From Methylorubrum salsuginis (GTDB lineage Bacteria; Pseudomonadota; Alphaproteobacteria; Rhizobiales; Beijerinckiaceae), in assembly GCF_900114375.1 (NCBI RefSeq), contig NZ_FOSV01000013.1:62001-126000 (forward strand): a stretch of 64,000 nucleotides of DNA. Direction: 5' to 3'. Below are positions 35,794 to 44,187 of this stretch, piece by piece; the stretch's first letter is position 1; every line of letters starts with the position of its first letter. Made by a program: the position numbers and the translations under genes. Below the pieces are notes generated by a model, which did not search any database, had not been told where the DNA came from, and saw only the letters and a program-made list of their open reading frames with translations.

Positions 35794-35920
35794 CCCTCCC
35801 CCCTCTGCGGGGGAGGGTGCCTGCGGAGCAGGCGGGAGAGGGGAACGCCCTTTCCGGAAGCGTCGCTCCCCTCTCCCGACCCGCTTCGCGGGCCACCCTC
35901 TCCCGCAGAGGGGAGAGGGA
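35794..35920. repeat. 127-bp imperfect palindromic intergenic element between cysJ and cysI
   Basis: The arms (about 35794-35844 and 35870-35920) are inverse copies of each other with several mismatches, sharing the cores CCCCTCTGCGGG and GGGAGAGGGGA. Each arm has its own small hairpin (GCGGAGC or CGCTTCGCG type). Similar C/T-rich palindromic units are common between genes in Rhizobiales genomes. It can fold into a long hairpin in the cysJ-cysI transcript. Confidence 0.85.
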
Positions 35921-35965
35921 AGAGGCGGCGGCGCAGACGCTCGAATTTCGAATCGGATCACCGCC

Positions 35966-37798
35966 ATGGACGACCACAAGCCGATCGACACCCCTGACGG
36001 CCCCGCGGTGGAAACACCCGGCACGGGCGCGCGCCGCTACGACGCGCCGCCGACCGACCGCCCGATCACCGAGGCCGAAGCCGCCAAGGCCGCCGGGCTC
36101 GCCCATAACGAGCATCTCAAGATCGCCTCCGGCTATCTGCGCGGCGGCCTCGCCGACGGGCTCCTGAAGCACGCGACCGGCGCGATCTCCGAGGACGACG
36201 GCCAGCTCGTCAAGTTCCACGGCATGTACATGCAGGACGACCGGGACATCCGGGCGGAGCGCACCAAGAAGAAGCTGGAGAAGGCGTTCAGCTTCATGAT
36301 CCGCCTGCGGATCGCGGGCGGCGTCGTCACCCCCAAGCAGTGGCTGGCGCTGGACGAGATCGCCACCACCTATGCCAACGGCACGCTGCGGGCGACGACG
36401 CGCCAGACCTTCCAGTATCACGGCGTCATCAAGTCGAACCTCAAGCGCACCATGGCGGCGATCGACGCGGTGCTGCTCGACACCATCGCGGCCTGCGGCG
36501 ACGTGAACCGCAACGTCATGGCCGCCACCAACCCGGCCCAGGCGGGCGCTCACAAGGCGGCCTACCAGCTCGCCAAGGACATCTCCGACAGCTTGCTGCC
36601 CAAGACCAATGCGTGGCGCGAGATCTGGCTCGACGGCGAGCGCGTCGTCGGCGGCGAGGACGAGGTCGAGCCGGTCTACGGCAAGACCTACCTGCCGCGG
36701 AAGTTCAAGACCGTGGTGGCGGTGCCGCCCTCCAACGAGGTCGACATCTTCGCCCACGATCTCGGCTTCATCGCCATCCTCGACAAGAAGAACAAGGTGA
36801 CGGGCTGGAACGTCACCGTCGGCGGCGGCATGGGCATGACCCATGGCGAGCCCGACACCTTCCCCCGCACCGCCGACGTGATGGGGTTCTGCAAGCCGGA
36901 AGACGCCCTCAAGGTCGCGGAAGCCGTGATGACGGTCCAGCGCGACTGGGGCAACCGCAAGAACCGTAAGAACGCCCGGCTCAAATACACCATCGAGCGC
37001 TTCGGCCTCGACGCGTTCCGCGCGGAGGTCGAGACCCGCATCGGCAAGAAGCTCGGCGCGCCGAAGCCCTTCACGTTCGACGGCAACGGCGACCGCTACG
37101 GCTGGGTCGAGGGGGATGACGGGCGCCACCATCTGACGCTCTACGTGCCGTCCGGCCGGATCAAGGACGTCGAGGGGGGCCCCCAATTCCTCACCGGCCT
37201 GCGCCGCATCGCCGAGGTGCACGAGGGCGATTTCCGCCTCACCGGCAACCAGAACGTCATCATCGCCAACGTCCCGGCCGAGAAGCGCGCCGAGATCGAG
37301 GCGTTGGTCGATCGGTACGCCATGACCAAGGGCGCGGGCGCGCTGCGGCGCAACTCCATGGCCTGCGTGGCGCTGCCGACCTGCGGCCTCGCGCTGGCCG
37401 AGAGCGAGCGCTACCTGCCGGATCTCCTGACCGAGCTGGAGGAGAGCCTCGCGAGCCACGGCTTGCAGGACGACGAGATCACGATCCGCTCGACCGGCTG
37501 CCCCAACGGCTGCGCCCGGCCCTTCATCGCCGAGATCGGCCTCGTCGGCCGCGGCCCCGAGCGCTACCACCTCTATCTCGGCGCCGCCTTCGACGGCTCG
37601 CGCCTGAGCAAGCTCTATCGCGAGGACGTGACGGCAAGCGAGATCCGGACTGTGCTCGACCCGCTCTTTGCGGCCTACGCCAAGGACCGGCAGGCGGGCG
37701 AGCACTTCGGCGACTTCGTCATCCGCGCCGGATACGTGGCCAAGACCAGCAACGGCCCGGATTTCCACGAGCGCACCGGGCCGCTGAAGGCGGCGTGA
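35966..37798 (+). CDS. cysI: Nitrite/sulfite reductase, siroheme [4Fe-4S] subunit (CysI-type)
   Basis: 610 residues. Two ferredoxin-like half domains are seen (RATTRQTFQYHGVIKSNLK, then DFRLTGNQNVIIANVP). Cluster ligands lie in CVALPTCGLALAESERYLP and STGCPNGCARPF (C-x5-C and C-x3-C). It reduces sulfite to sulfide with electrons from CysJ. It completes the assimilatory pathway with cysHDN. A nitrite reductase is a formal alternative, but the neighbours point to sulfite. Confidence 0.94.
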   Translation: MDDHKPIDTPDGPAVETPGTGARRYDAPPTDRPITEAEAAKAAGLAHNEHLKIASGYLRGGLADGLLKHATGAISEDDGQLVKFHGMYMQDDRDIRAERTKKKLEKAFSFMIRLRIAGGVVTPKQWLALDEIATTYANGTLRATTRQTFQYHGVIKSNLKRTMAAIDAVLLDTIAACGDVNRNVMAATNPAQAGAHKAAYQLAKDISDSLLPKTNAWREIWLDGERVVGGEDEVEPVYGKTYLPRKFKTVVAVPPSNEVDIFAHDLGFIAILDKKNKVTGWNVTVGGGMGMTHGEPDTFPRTADVMGFCKPEDALKVAEAVMTVQRDWGNRKNRKNARLKYTIERFGLDAFRAEVETRIGKKLGAPKPFTFDGNGDRYGWVEGDDGRHHLTLYVPSGRIKDVEGGPQFLTGLRRIAEVHEGDFRLTGNQNVIIANVPAEKRAEIEALVDRYAMTKGAGALRRNSMACVALPTCGLALAESERYLPDLLTELEESLASHGLQDDEITIRSTGCPNGCARPFIAEIGLVGRGPERYHLYLGAAFDGSRLSKLYREDVTASEIRTVLDPLFAAYAKDRQAGEHFGDFVIRAGYVAKTSNGPDFHERTGPLKAA

Positions 37799-37823
37799 TG
37801 CTTGGCGGTGGTGCCGGGCGGCG

Positions 37824-38681
37824 TCAGCCCGGCACCACCGCCACGTTGTCGATCAGCCGCGTGCCGCCGAGATAGGCCGCCGCGATCACCCGCGCCGGCC
37901 GCGCGGCCCGCGTGACGGGGGCGAGCGTGTCGGCGTCGCGGACTTCCAGATACTGCACCGGACCGAACCCGGCCGCCTCCAGTTCGGCGATCCCCTGCCC
38001 CACCAATGGGCCCGCCTCGGCGCCGGCCGCCAGCCGCTCGGCGATGTGCGAAAGCACCGCGTGCAGGCGCGGCGCGGTCTCGCGCTCGGCCGGCGTGAGG
38101 TAGCGGTTGCGCGAGGAGAGCGCGAGGCCGTCCGCCTCGCGCAAGGTCGGCACGCCCTCGATGGTGACCGGGATGTCGAGGTCGCGCACGACCGAGCGGA
38201 TCACCTGAAGCTGCTGGAAATCCTTCTCGCCGAACAGCGCCACGTCCGGCCCGACTTGATTCAGAAGCTTCGTCACCACCGTGGCGACGCCCGAGAAGTG
38301 GCCGGGGCGGAACGTGCCGCACAGGCCCTCCGCCGCGGGGCCGGGTTCGATGCGGGTGGAGAAACCCGCCGGGTACATGGTCTCGACGGCGGGCAGCCAC
38401 GCCGCGTCGGCACCGGCCTCGGCCAGCAGGGCGAGGTCGGTGTCGGTGTCGCGCGGATACCTCGAAAAATCCTCGGTCGGGCCGAACTGGGTCGGATTGA
38501 CGAAGATGCTGACCACGGCCCGCTGGCCGATCGCCCGCACATGGGCCACGAGTGCGAGATGGCCGGCATGCAGCGCCCCCATGGTCGGCACCAGCACGAT
38601 GCGCTCGCCTGCCCGCCGCCACGCCGCGACCTGCGCGCGCAAGGGTTCGAGGGTATCGAAGCGGAGGAGCGTGTCGGGCAT
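37824..38681 (-). CDS. panC: Pantothenate synthetase PanC
   Basis: 285 residues from the ATG at 38681. Motifs: LVPTMGALHAGHLALV (HIGH-like ATP site), FVNPTQFGPTEDFSRYPR, LFGEKDFQQLQVIRSVVRDL, EADGLALSSRNRYLTP. It joins pantoate and beta-alanine in coenzyme A synthesis. It is convergent with cysI, with a 25-base gap, and has no operon partner here. Confidence 0.96.
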   Translation of the reverse strand: MPDTLLRFDTLEPLRAQVAAWRRAGERIVLVPTMGALHAGHLALVAHVRAIGQRAVVSIFVNPTQFGPTEDFSRYPRDTDTDLALLAEAGADAAWLPAVETMYPAGFSTRIEPGPAAEGLCGTFRPGHFSGVATVVTKLLNQVGPDVALFGEKDFQQLQVIRSVVRDLDIPVTIEGVPTLREADGLALSSRNRYLTPAERETAPRLHAVLSHIAERLAAGAEAGPLVGQGIAELEAAGFGPVQYLEVRDADTLAPVTRAARPARVIAAAYLGGTRLIDNVAVVPG

Positions 38682-39037
38682 CGGACGTCTCGCGGAAACA
38701 GGCGGGAGCACAGGTAGGCGCAGTGCGCCGCCGATGCCAGCCGAGGCTGCCCGCATCGGCACCGGTCACGATTCGACGGACAGCATGGCTCGGGACCGGA
38801 AGCCGCGGCGAGATTGCCGAATGCTCCCGATCATTTCTGCCACTTCGTCCGTAAGTGCTTGTCGGACCATGAGAAATATGTTGCTGCGAGGGCACGCTCC
38901 GGCACGAAGCTTGAGCGTTCCCTCATAAAAGCCTCGCGGGAAGCCGTGCGCGATTGTGGCGCTCATGCTTGTCGGGCGACAGTCGTCCCAAGGCCCGCCG
39001 GGTGGGCCACGAATGCCAATTCATAAGGGCTTGGGGA
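38682..39037. other. Intergenic region upstream of panC and the TonB receptor gene
   Basis: 356 bases between divergent genes. No convincing gene. A minus-strand frame at 38766-38966 (66 codons) has no recognisable features. GCTTGTCGG occurs twice about 110 bases apart on the plus strand, the second copy about 70 bases before the receptor start. A promoter for the receptor should be here, but I cannot place it with confidence. Confidence 0.5.
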
Positions 39038-41545
39038 ATGACATTGCGCGTATTGCGCGGCAGTTTGATCGCATCGGCTGCGTTGCTGCCCGGACAGGTG
39101 ATGGCTCAGCAGGCCGTGACGCTGGACGAGATCAGCGTCGTCTCGAACACACCGGTCGCGGCACCGCGCCGGATCGTCGCCGCGCCGACCGCCTCGGGCG
39201 CACCGCGTGAGCTGACGGTGCTCGACGGCATCGATCGCAACAAGGTGCCGCACAACACCAGCGTGCTGACCGCGAACGACGTGAACCGCGTCGGCTTCCC
39301 GAGCGTGGTTCGCTCGCTCGACGAACGGGTCGCCTCGATCAGCATCAACAACGCCCAGGGCAACCCCTTCCAGCCGACGATCACCTATCGCGGCTTCGAG
39401 GCCTCGCCCCTCGGCGGCTCGCCGCAGGGTGTCGCGGTCTACGTCAACGGGGCGCGCTTCAACACCTCGTTCGGCGATACGGTGCAGTGGGACCTGATCC
39501 CCGACATCGCCGTCGACCGGATCGAACTGGAAGGCTCCAACCCGGCCTTCGGCCTCAACGCGCTCGGCGGCTCGCTTGCCGTCTCGCTCAAGAACGGCTT
39601 CACCTACCAGGGCAGCGAGATCAATCTGCTCGGCGGCTCGTACGGCCGCGGCGCGGTGGCGTTCCAGCACGGCCAGCGCGTGGACAATGTCGGCCTCTAC
39701 GTCGCCGGCAACGTGCTCGGCGAGCGGGGCTGGCGCAAGCATTCGCCCTCCCGCCTCAACCAGATCTACGCCGACCTCGGCGTCCTGGCCGAGAAGGGCG
39801 AGTTCCACTTCAACGTGATCGGCGCCAGCAACAGCCTCACCGGCAACGGCACCGCGCCGGTGGAATTGCTGCAGGTGAAGTACAACGACGTCTTCACCTA
39901 TCCCGACCAGACCAAGAACGACTTCCTGCGCTTCCAGTTGTCGGGCACCTATGACGTCACTCCGACGATCAGCGTGCAGGGCAACGCCTATTACGGCGTG
40001 TTCAAGCAGCGCACCGCCAACGGCGACGCCGCCGACGTGGAGAACTGCGAGGCGGACGAGCGCTTCCTGTGCTCCGAGGGTGCCGACGACGAGCAGTTCT
40101 TCCTGCGTGACCGCACCGGCGCCCGGGTCCGGGCCAACCGCATCCGCACGTTCGATTTCGGCTCGGTCAACCCGGCCTTCGCCGACCGGTTCGACGAGGG
40201 CGGCCCCTACGCCTTCCTCAACCAGACCCGCACCGACACCGACAATTTCGGCGCCACGATCCAGACCACGGTGCGCGAGACGCTGTTCGGCCTGCCGAAC
40301 CGGTTCGTCATCGGCGGCTCCTATGACGGCGGCCGCACCCGGTTCAACGCGGACAACTCGATCGGCGGCCTGACCTTCGACCGCGGCTTCGCCGCCCCCG
40401 GCATCGTCGTTTCCAGCGACGACGGCATCATCACCCCGGTCTCGGTGCGCTCCTCGAACGATTACGGCGGCATCTACTTCTCGAACGTCACCGACCTGAC
40501 CGACCGCCTGACCCTGACGCTGCAGGGCCGGTTCAACATGGCCCACATCGTCCTGCAGGATCAGATCGGCACCGCGCTCAACGGCGATCACTACTACCAG
40601 CGCTTCAATCCCGGCGTCGGCCTCGCCTACAAGGTGATCCCCGACTATCTCAACGTCTACGGCGGCTACTCCGAGGCCAACCGCGCCCCGACCCCGGCGG
40701 AGCTCTCCTGCGCCGATCCGACGGCGCCGTGCTCGCTCACCAACTTCTTCGTCGGCGATCCGCCGCTGAAGCAGGTCAAGGCCCGCACCGTCGAGGCCGG
40801 CATCCGCGGCCGCATCCCGCAGCCCGACGATTGGTTCGGCGGCATCCTGTCCTACAAGGCGGGCTTCTTCTCGACCCGCAACGACGACGACATCCTGTTC
40901 GTGCCGGCCCCCGACACGATCGGCCGCGCCTATTTCCGCAACGTCGGCTCGACCAAGCGACAGGGCGTCGAGGCGAGCCTCTACTACACCACCCCGAAAT
41001 GGTCGGCCTTCGTCGACTACGCCTATGTCGATGCGACCTTCCAGTCGCCGATCGAGCTCGCGGCGCCCGGCAACCCGTTCAACAGCGCGGGCGGCGACGA
41101 GAGCGGCTTGGTCCAGGTCCGTCCGGGCAACCGTCTTCCCGGCGTCGCACCGCATCAGGTCAAGTTCGGCTTCAACTACCAGGTCACGCCGGAATGGCGG
41201 ATCGGCGCGCTCGGCCGCTTCGCCACCGGCAAGTTCCTAGTCGGCGATCCGTCCAACCTGAACCGGACCACCGGCGACTACGCGGTGTTCGGCTTCAACA
41301 CGGCCTACCGCGTCTCGGAGAACATCGAGATCTACGGTTACGTCGAGAACGCCCTCAACCGCCGCTACTCGACCTTCGGTACCTTCTCGCCGGTGGACGA
41401 GGTTCCGATCGTGGCGGTGCCGAACGCCTCGATCAACCGCAGCCTCGCGCCGGGCGCGCCGATCGCCGGCTTCGGCGGCCTGCGTATCCTGTTCGCCCCG
41501 CCGCCCCCTGCCCCGCCGGTGGAGCCGCTGATCCGCAAGGGCTGA
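39038..41545 (+). CDS. lutH: TonB-dependent outer-membrane receptor, LutH-like (lanthanide uptake)
   Basis: 835 residues from the ATG at 39038. A signal peptide ending near QVMAQ is followed by a TonB-box-like TLDEISVVS. The plug domain includes LDERVASISINNAQGNPFQP, TYRGFEASPLGGSPQGVAVY and DRIELEGSNPAFGLNALGGS. Repeated beta strands fill the rest. The barrel seems to end at GLRILF, and an 18-residue Pro-rich tail follows. In Methylorubrum extorquens AM1 the lanthanide receptor LutH is encoded directly upstream of lanM in the same orientation, as here. The substrate assignment rests on this neighbour. Confidence 0.85.
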   Translation: MTLRVLRGSLIASAALLPGQVMAQQAVTLDEISVVSNTPVAAPRRIVAAPTASGAPRELTVLDGIDRNKVPHNTSVLTANDVNRVGFPSVVRSLDERVASISINNAQGNPFQPTITYRGFEASPLGGSPQGVAVYVNGARFNTSFGDTVQWDLIPDIAVDRIELEGSNPAFGLNALGGSLAVSLKNGFTYQGSEINLLGGSYGRGAVAFQHGQRVDNVGLYVAGNVLGERGWRKHSPSRLNQIYADLGVLAEKGEFHFNVIGASNSLTGNGTAPVELLQVKYNDVFTYPDQTKNDFLRFQLSGTYDVTPTISVQGNAYYGVFKQRTANGDAADVENCEADERFLCSEGADDEQFFLRDRTGARVRANRIRTFDFGSVNPAFADRFDEGGPYAFLNQTRTDTDNFGATIQTTVRETLFGLPNRFVIGGSYDGGRTRFNADNSIGGLTFDRGFAAPGIVVSSDDGIITPVSVRSSNDYGGIYFSNVTDLTDRLTLTLQGRFNMAHIVLQDQIGTALNGDHYYQRFNPGVGLAYKVIPDYLNVYGGYSEANRAPTPAELSCADPTAPCSLTNFFVGDPPLKQVKARTVEAGIRGRIPQPDDWFGGILSYKAGFFSTRNDDDILFVPAPDTIGRAYFRNVGSTKRQGVEASLYYTTPKWSAFVDYAYVDATFQSPIELAAPGNPFNSAGGDESGLVQVRPGNRLPGVAPHQVKFGFNYQVTPEWRIGALGRFATGKFLVGDPSNLNRTTGDYAVFGFNTAYRVSENIEIYGYVENALNRRYSTFGTFSPVDEVPIVAVPNASINRSLAPGAPIAGFGGLRILFAPPPPAPPVEPLIRKG

Positions 41546-41566
41546 GGCCGGATACCGGGCCGGATT

Positions 41567-41590
41567 CCGGGACCGCCGCGGCGGTCCCGG
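41567..41590. repeat. 24-bp perfect palindrome after the receptor gene
   Basis: The half site CCGGGACCGCCG is followed directly by its exact inverse complement, giving a perfect 24-bp palindrome 22 bases after the receptor stop. It lies just before a T-tailed hairpin, so it may be an extra transcript-end structure or a protein site. Confidence 0.6.
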
Positions 41591-41608
41591 CGACGGCGAC
41601 GACCCATC

Positions 41609-41653
41609 GAGAGGCGCGACGCCGGGCCCCCGGCGCCGCGCCTCTCGCGTTTT
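41609..41653 (+). terminator. Rho-independent terminator after lutH
   Basis: A two-part hairpin with outer stem GAGAGGCGCG/CGCGCCTCTC and inner stem CGCCGGG/CCCGGCG, followed by GCGTTTT. It separates the receptor transcript from lanM, so lanM should have its own promoter. Confidence 0.8.
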
Positions 41654-41660
41654 CCGGCTT

Positions 41661-41695
41661 TCATCGGGCCGCGATGAAACCGTACGGCGCCGTAC
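41661..41695. promoter_or_regulatory. Two adjacent palindromes upstream of lanmodulin
   Basis: TCATCG-N5-CGATGA (41661-41677) is followed after four bases by the perfect palindrome GTACGGCGCCGTAC (41682-41695). Both lie about 170-205 bases before the lanM ATG and after the receptor terminator, where lanM control sites would be expected. Binding proteins are unknown. Confidence 0.5.
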
Positions 41696-41866
41696 ACGTT
41701 CTCCTGGGAATCCAGCCCGAGCCAATTGCCAAATTTTCCCGGGTGGGTTACGCAAGATCGCCGGCCGGGACGACGGATGCGCGACGCGCGCCAGGGCCTC
41801 CGGCCAGCCCGTTTGCCGACTCGCCCGGCTCACCGCCGGGCTCTTCGACCAGGAGACAGATCCAAC

Positions 41867-42271
41867 ATGGCGTTCCGCCTTTCCCATGCCGCCCTCCTCG
41901 CGCTCGCGCTGGGCGCCGCCGCCCCGGCCTTCGCCGCCCCGTCGATGACCAAGGTCGACGTCGCCGCCTTCGATCCGGACAAGGACGGCACGATCGATCT
42001 CAAGGAGGCTCAGGCCGCCGCTTCGGCCGCCTTCGACAAGCTCGATCCGGATAAGGACGGCACCCTCGACGCCAAGGAGCTGGCTGGCCGCATGAGCGCC
42101 GCCGACCTCAAGCAGTTCGATCCGGACAGCGACGGCACCCTCGACAAGAAGGAGTACCTCGCGGCGGTGGCCGGCCAGTTCAAGGCCGCCGACCCGGACA
42201 ACGACGGCACCATCGACGCCAAGGAGCTGTCGGGCCCGGCCGGTTCGGCCCTCGTCGCTCTGATGCGCTGA
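41867..42271 (+). CDS. lanM: Lanmodulin, periplasmic lanthanide-binding EF-hand protein
   Basis: 134 residues with a 23-residue signal peptide ending AFA. Four EF loops at about residues 36-47 (DPDKDGTIDLKE), 60-71 (DPDKDGTLDAKE), 85-96 (DPDSDGTLDKKE) and 109-120 (DPDNDGTIDAKE). All have the Pro at position 2 that marks lanmodulin, and only 12-13 residues separate the loops, as in that family. It binds lanthanide ions in the periplasm with very high affinity. AGGAGA lies 11 bases before the ATG. From memory, loop 4 of the AM1 protein starts with Asn; here it starts with Asp. Confidence 0.96.
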   Translation: MAFRLSHAALLALALGAAAPAFAAPSMTKVDVAAFDPDKDGTIDLKEAQAAASAAFDKLDPDKDGTLDAKELAGRMSAADLKQFDPDSDGTLDKKEYLAAVAGQFKAADPDNDGTIDAKELSGPAGSALVALMR

Positions 42272-42294
42272 GACCGAGCACTCGCTCGACGAGA

Positions 42295-42325
42295 GGGCGC
42301 GGACCGCGAGGTCCGCGCCCTTTTT
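42295..42325 (+). terminator. Rho-independent terminator after lanM
   Basis: Perfect 11-bp stem GGGCGCGGACC/GGTCCGCGCCC with a GCGA loop, followed by five T residues, 23 bases after the lanM stop. It indicates a single-gene lanM transcript. Confidence 0.93.
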
Positions 42326-42446
42326 CGTGCACGCAAGCGCGCAGGGGGCGTAGCGTCGCAGGCCTGAAACTTCCCCGGGGTTCGGCAGCTTTCTCGGCAC
42401 CCGGTCGGCGCGCGCGCCGGCCTTCGCTTCCCGGAGACAGCACCTG

Positions 42447-42806
42447 ATGCGTATCGCCCTCGGCCTGCCGGCCGCCCTCGCCTTCCTCGTCGCGGCCGGC
42501 CCCGCCCTCGCCGTGACCTGCAAGGACGACATCTCCGCGGTCGAGCGGCGGCTCAACAGCGCCGGGGCCGAGATGGTGACCGGCAAGGAGCCGCCCGGCG
42601 GCCCGACCAGCTCGAACTCGCCGATGGCCCTCGACAAGCCGCCGGAGGGCAAGCCGTCCGATCCCGCCACCAAGCCGACCAAGGCCGGCATCGAGGAGGC
42701 CCGCAAGCTGCTCGCCACCGCCAAGGAGCAGGACAAGGCCGGCAAGGAAACCGAGTGCCAGAATACGATGACGAAGGTGAAGGAGGCGGCGGGCGCGCTG
42801 CCGTAA
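42447..42806 (+). CDS. Small secreted protein of unknown function next to lanM
   Basis: 119 residues with a signal peptide (LGLPAALAFLVAAGPALA) cleaved before VTCKDD. The mature part is about 100 residues, hydrophilic, with two Cys (TCKDD and ECQNT) that could form a disulfide. It has a Pro/Gly/Lys-rich middle and two amphipathic helices (DDISAVERRLNSAGAEMV, GIEEARKLLATAKEQDKA). I do not recognise the family. A periplasmic location and the neighbouring lanM/lutH make a role in metal handling possible but unproven. It has its own terminator. Confidence 0.8.
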   Translation: MRIALGLPAALAFLVAAGPALAVTCKDDISAVERRLNSAGAEMVTGKEPPGGPTSSNSPMALDKPPEGKPSDPATKPTKAGIEEARKLLATAKEQDKAGKETECQNTMTKVKEAAGALP

Positions 42807-42831
42807 CCGTCTCGTCGTTCTCATGGGAAAG

Positions 42832-42863
42832 GCCCGGAGCCGTAGAGTTCCGGGCTTTTCTCT
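42832..42863 (+). terminator. Rho-independent terminator after the small secreted protein gene
   Basis: Stem GCCCGGA/TCCGGGC with a 10-base loop, followed by TTTTCTCTTT, 26 bases after the stop codon. Confidence 0.8.
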
Positions 42864-42938
42864 TTGGCGAAGCTACCGCGCCATCGCCTCGCGGACGCCC
42901 GCCCGCTTCAAATCGGACGGTGCGGCCACCGATCGACC

Positions 42939-44187
42939 TTAAGGATTCGGATCGTATGAACTGTTCGGTTGCGTGTAGATAGCGCGTGCAGGACCGCTGA
43001 TGCTGTTGCCGTAAATCTTGCAGCCCCTTGACGCGACGCCGTCGGCATCCTGGCGCAAGGAGATACCGAGGCGCGGGTCGTTCGTCAGAGTGCGCGTCCT
43101 AATAACGTTGTTGGCCACGCGACCTCCGATGGCACCGCGCAGATCGATACCAGCGATCTCGTTGCCGCTCCTCGTCCCGGTCGGCGTCTGGCCATCGGGA
43201 ACATCGTAGCCGAACTCGCCGATCGTCACATTTTCGACGACAGGATTCTTTCCGTAGATCACGATAGGCCGTCCGCGGATGTTGCTGATCTGTCCGCCAA
43301 GGACCCGGGTTCCCGTGCCGTGATTGTTCGGGATATTATCAGTATTGCTTCCGATAATGCCATTCTGACAATTAGCGATCATGAAGTTTTCGACCGTTAG
43401 GCCGACATAATTGCGCTTGACGGCGATCCCGTTCCCACACCGCGCTGCACCCCCTCCTCTCACGAGGCCCGACTGTCCGGCACCGTCGTAGACATCATGA
43501 GAGCCATTGCCCGAGAAATATAGTAGGCAGTCAAAAAATCCGGCGCCCCTTACATTGAATACACGCTCATTCAGGCAGTAATGCGTTGTTAAGAATGTGT
43601 CTGCACCAACTATGCCACCGAACGGGTCCGACCCACCTTCGGCAACAATATCTGCGATATATGGGTTAGCATATCCAAATATATCGAATACGCTAATATC
43701 AATACCGTTGTAATCGGACGTTTTTAGAACGTTACAGTTGAATTTCCCACCAACAAAGCTCAGAGCTATGTTTGGATTAAGAACAGTCTCGCTATTGATA
43801 TTAAAGAAACTAAATAATGCTCCGGACGCCTTTTTTAATCCCCCCGACAATGAAAGTCGCGTCCGGATCACAGGCGATGTCGATCGATCGCGGTTGATTT
43901 GGATTGTTGTAGACACAGCGGTTCGCATCGACCACGAACCCGGAATAGGTGCGAAACGGATAATTGCCGGGCGGAACATAGATCGCGGTCGAGGCCCCTT
44001 CATTCACGGCGGTTTGGAATACGGGCGTCCAGTCGGCCTGTGCTTCGGTCTTGGTCCTCATCTCCCGGGCGCCGGCAAATTCATCGATCGACCGGCGGGC
44101 CGTGGCAGCCTTCACGATGGCGGGCGCGGCAGGGAGGAAGGCCGCCGCGAGGGCCCCGGTGAGCATATGCCGTCGAATGAGCTTCAT
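42939..44187 (-). pseudogene. Tat-exported beta-helix-like protein gene, split by one frameshift
   Basis: The 5' part (43810-44187) encodes a twin-arginine-type signal (MKLIRRHMLTGALAAAFLPA) and TPVFQTAVNEGASTAIYVPP, a pectate-lyase-like beginning. It continues to DPDATFIVGG and then stops. The 3' part (to 42939) is read in another frame, continuing as GGLKKASGALFSFFNINSET with right-handed beta-helix features (VENFMIANCQNGIIGS, VANNVIRTRT, CKIYGNSIS). The frames join if one base is removed from the G6 (43840-43845) or A6 (43831-43836) tract. The full product would be about 415 residues. The middle is more AT-rich than its neighbours. It may be a true pseudogene, a slippage-regulated gene or a sequencing error. 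Confidence 0.75.

Noticed and set aside
33776..37768. A 1330-codon open frame on the minus strand over cysJ and cysI
   Set aside because: It is the antisense shadow of two clear GC-rich genes; its translation is Ala/Gly/Arg-rich without any family features.
38766..38966. A 66-codon minus-strand frame upstream of lutH
   Set aside because: No ribosome site or recognisable feature, and it occupies the likely promoter region of panC and lutH.
38963..41155. A 730-codon minus-strand frame over the TonB receptor
   Set aside because: Antisense shadow of lutH with low-complexity translation; no ribosome site or domain.
41867..42271. Calmodulin-like calcium-binding protein as the identity of the EF-hand gene
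   Set aside because: The Pro at position 2 of every loop and the 12-13 residue spacing between loops are lanmodulin features, and the gene lies beside a lutH-like receptor.
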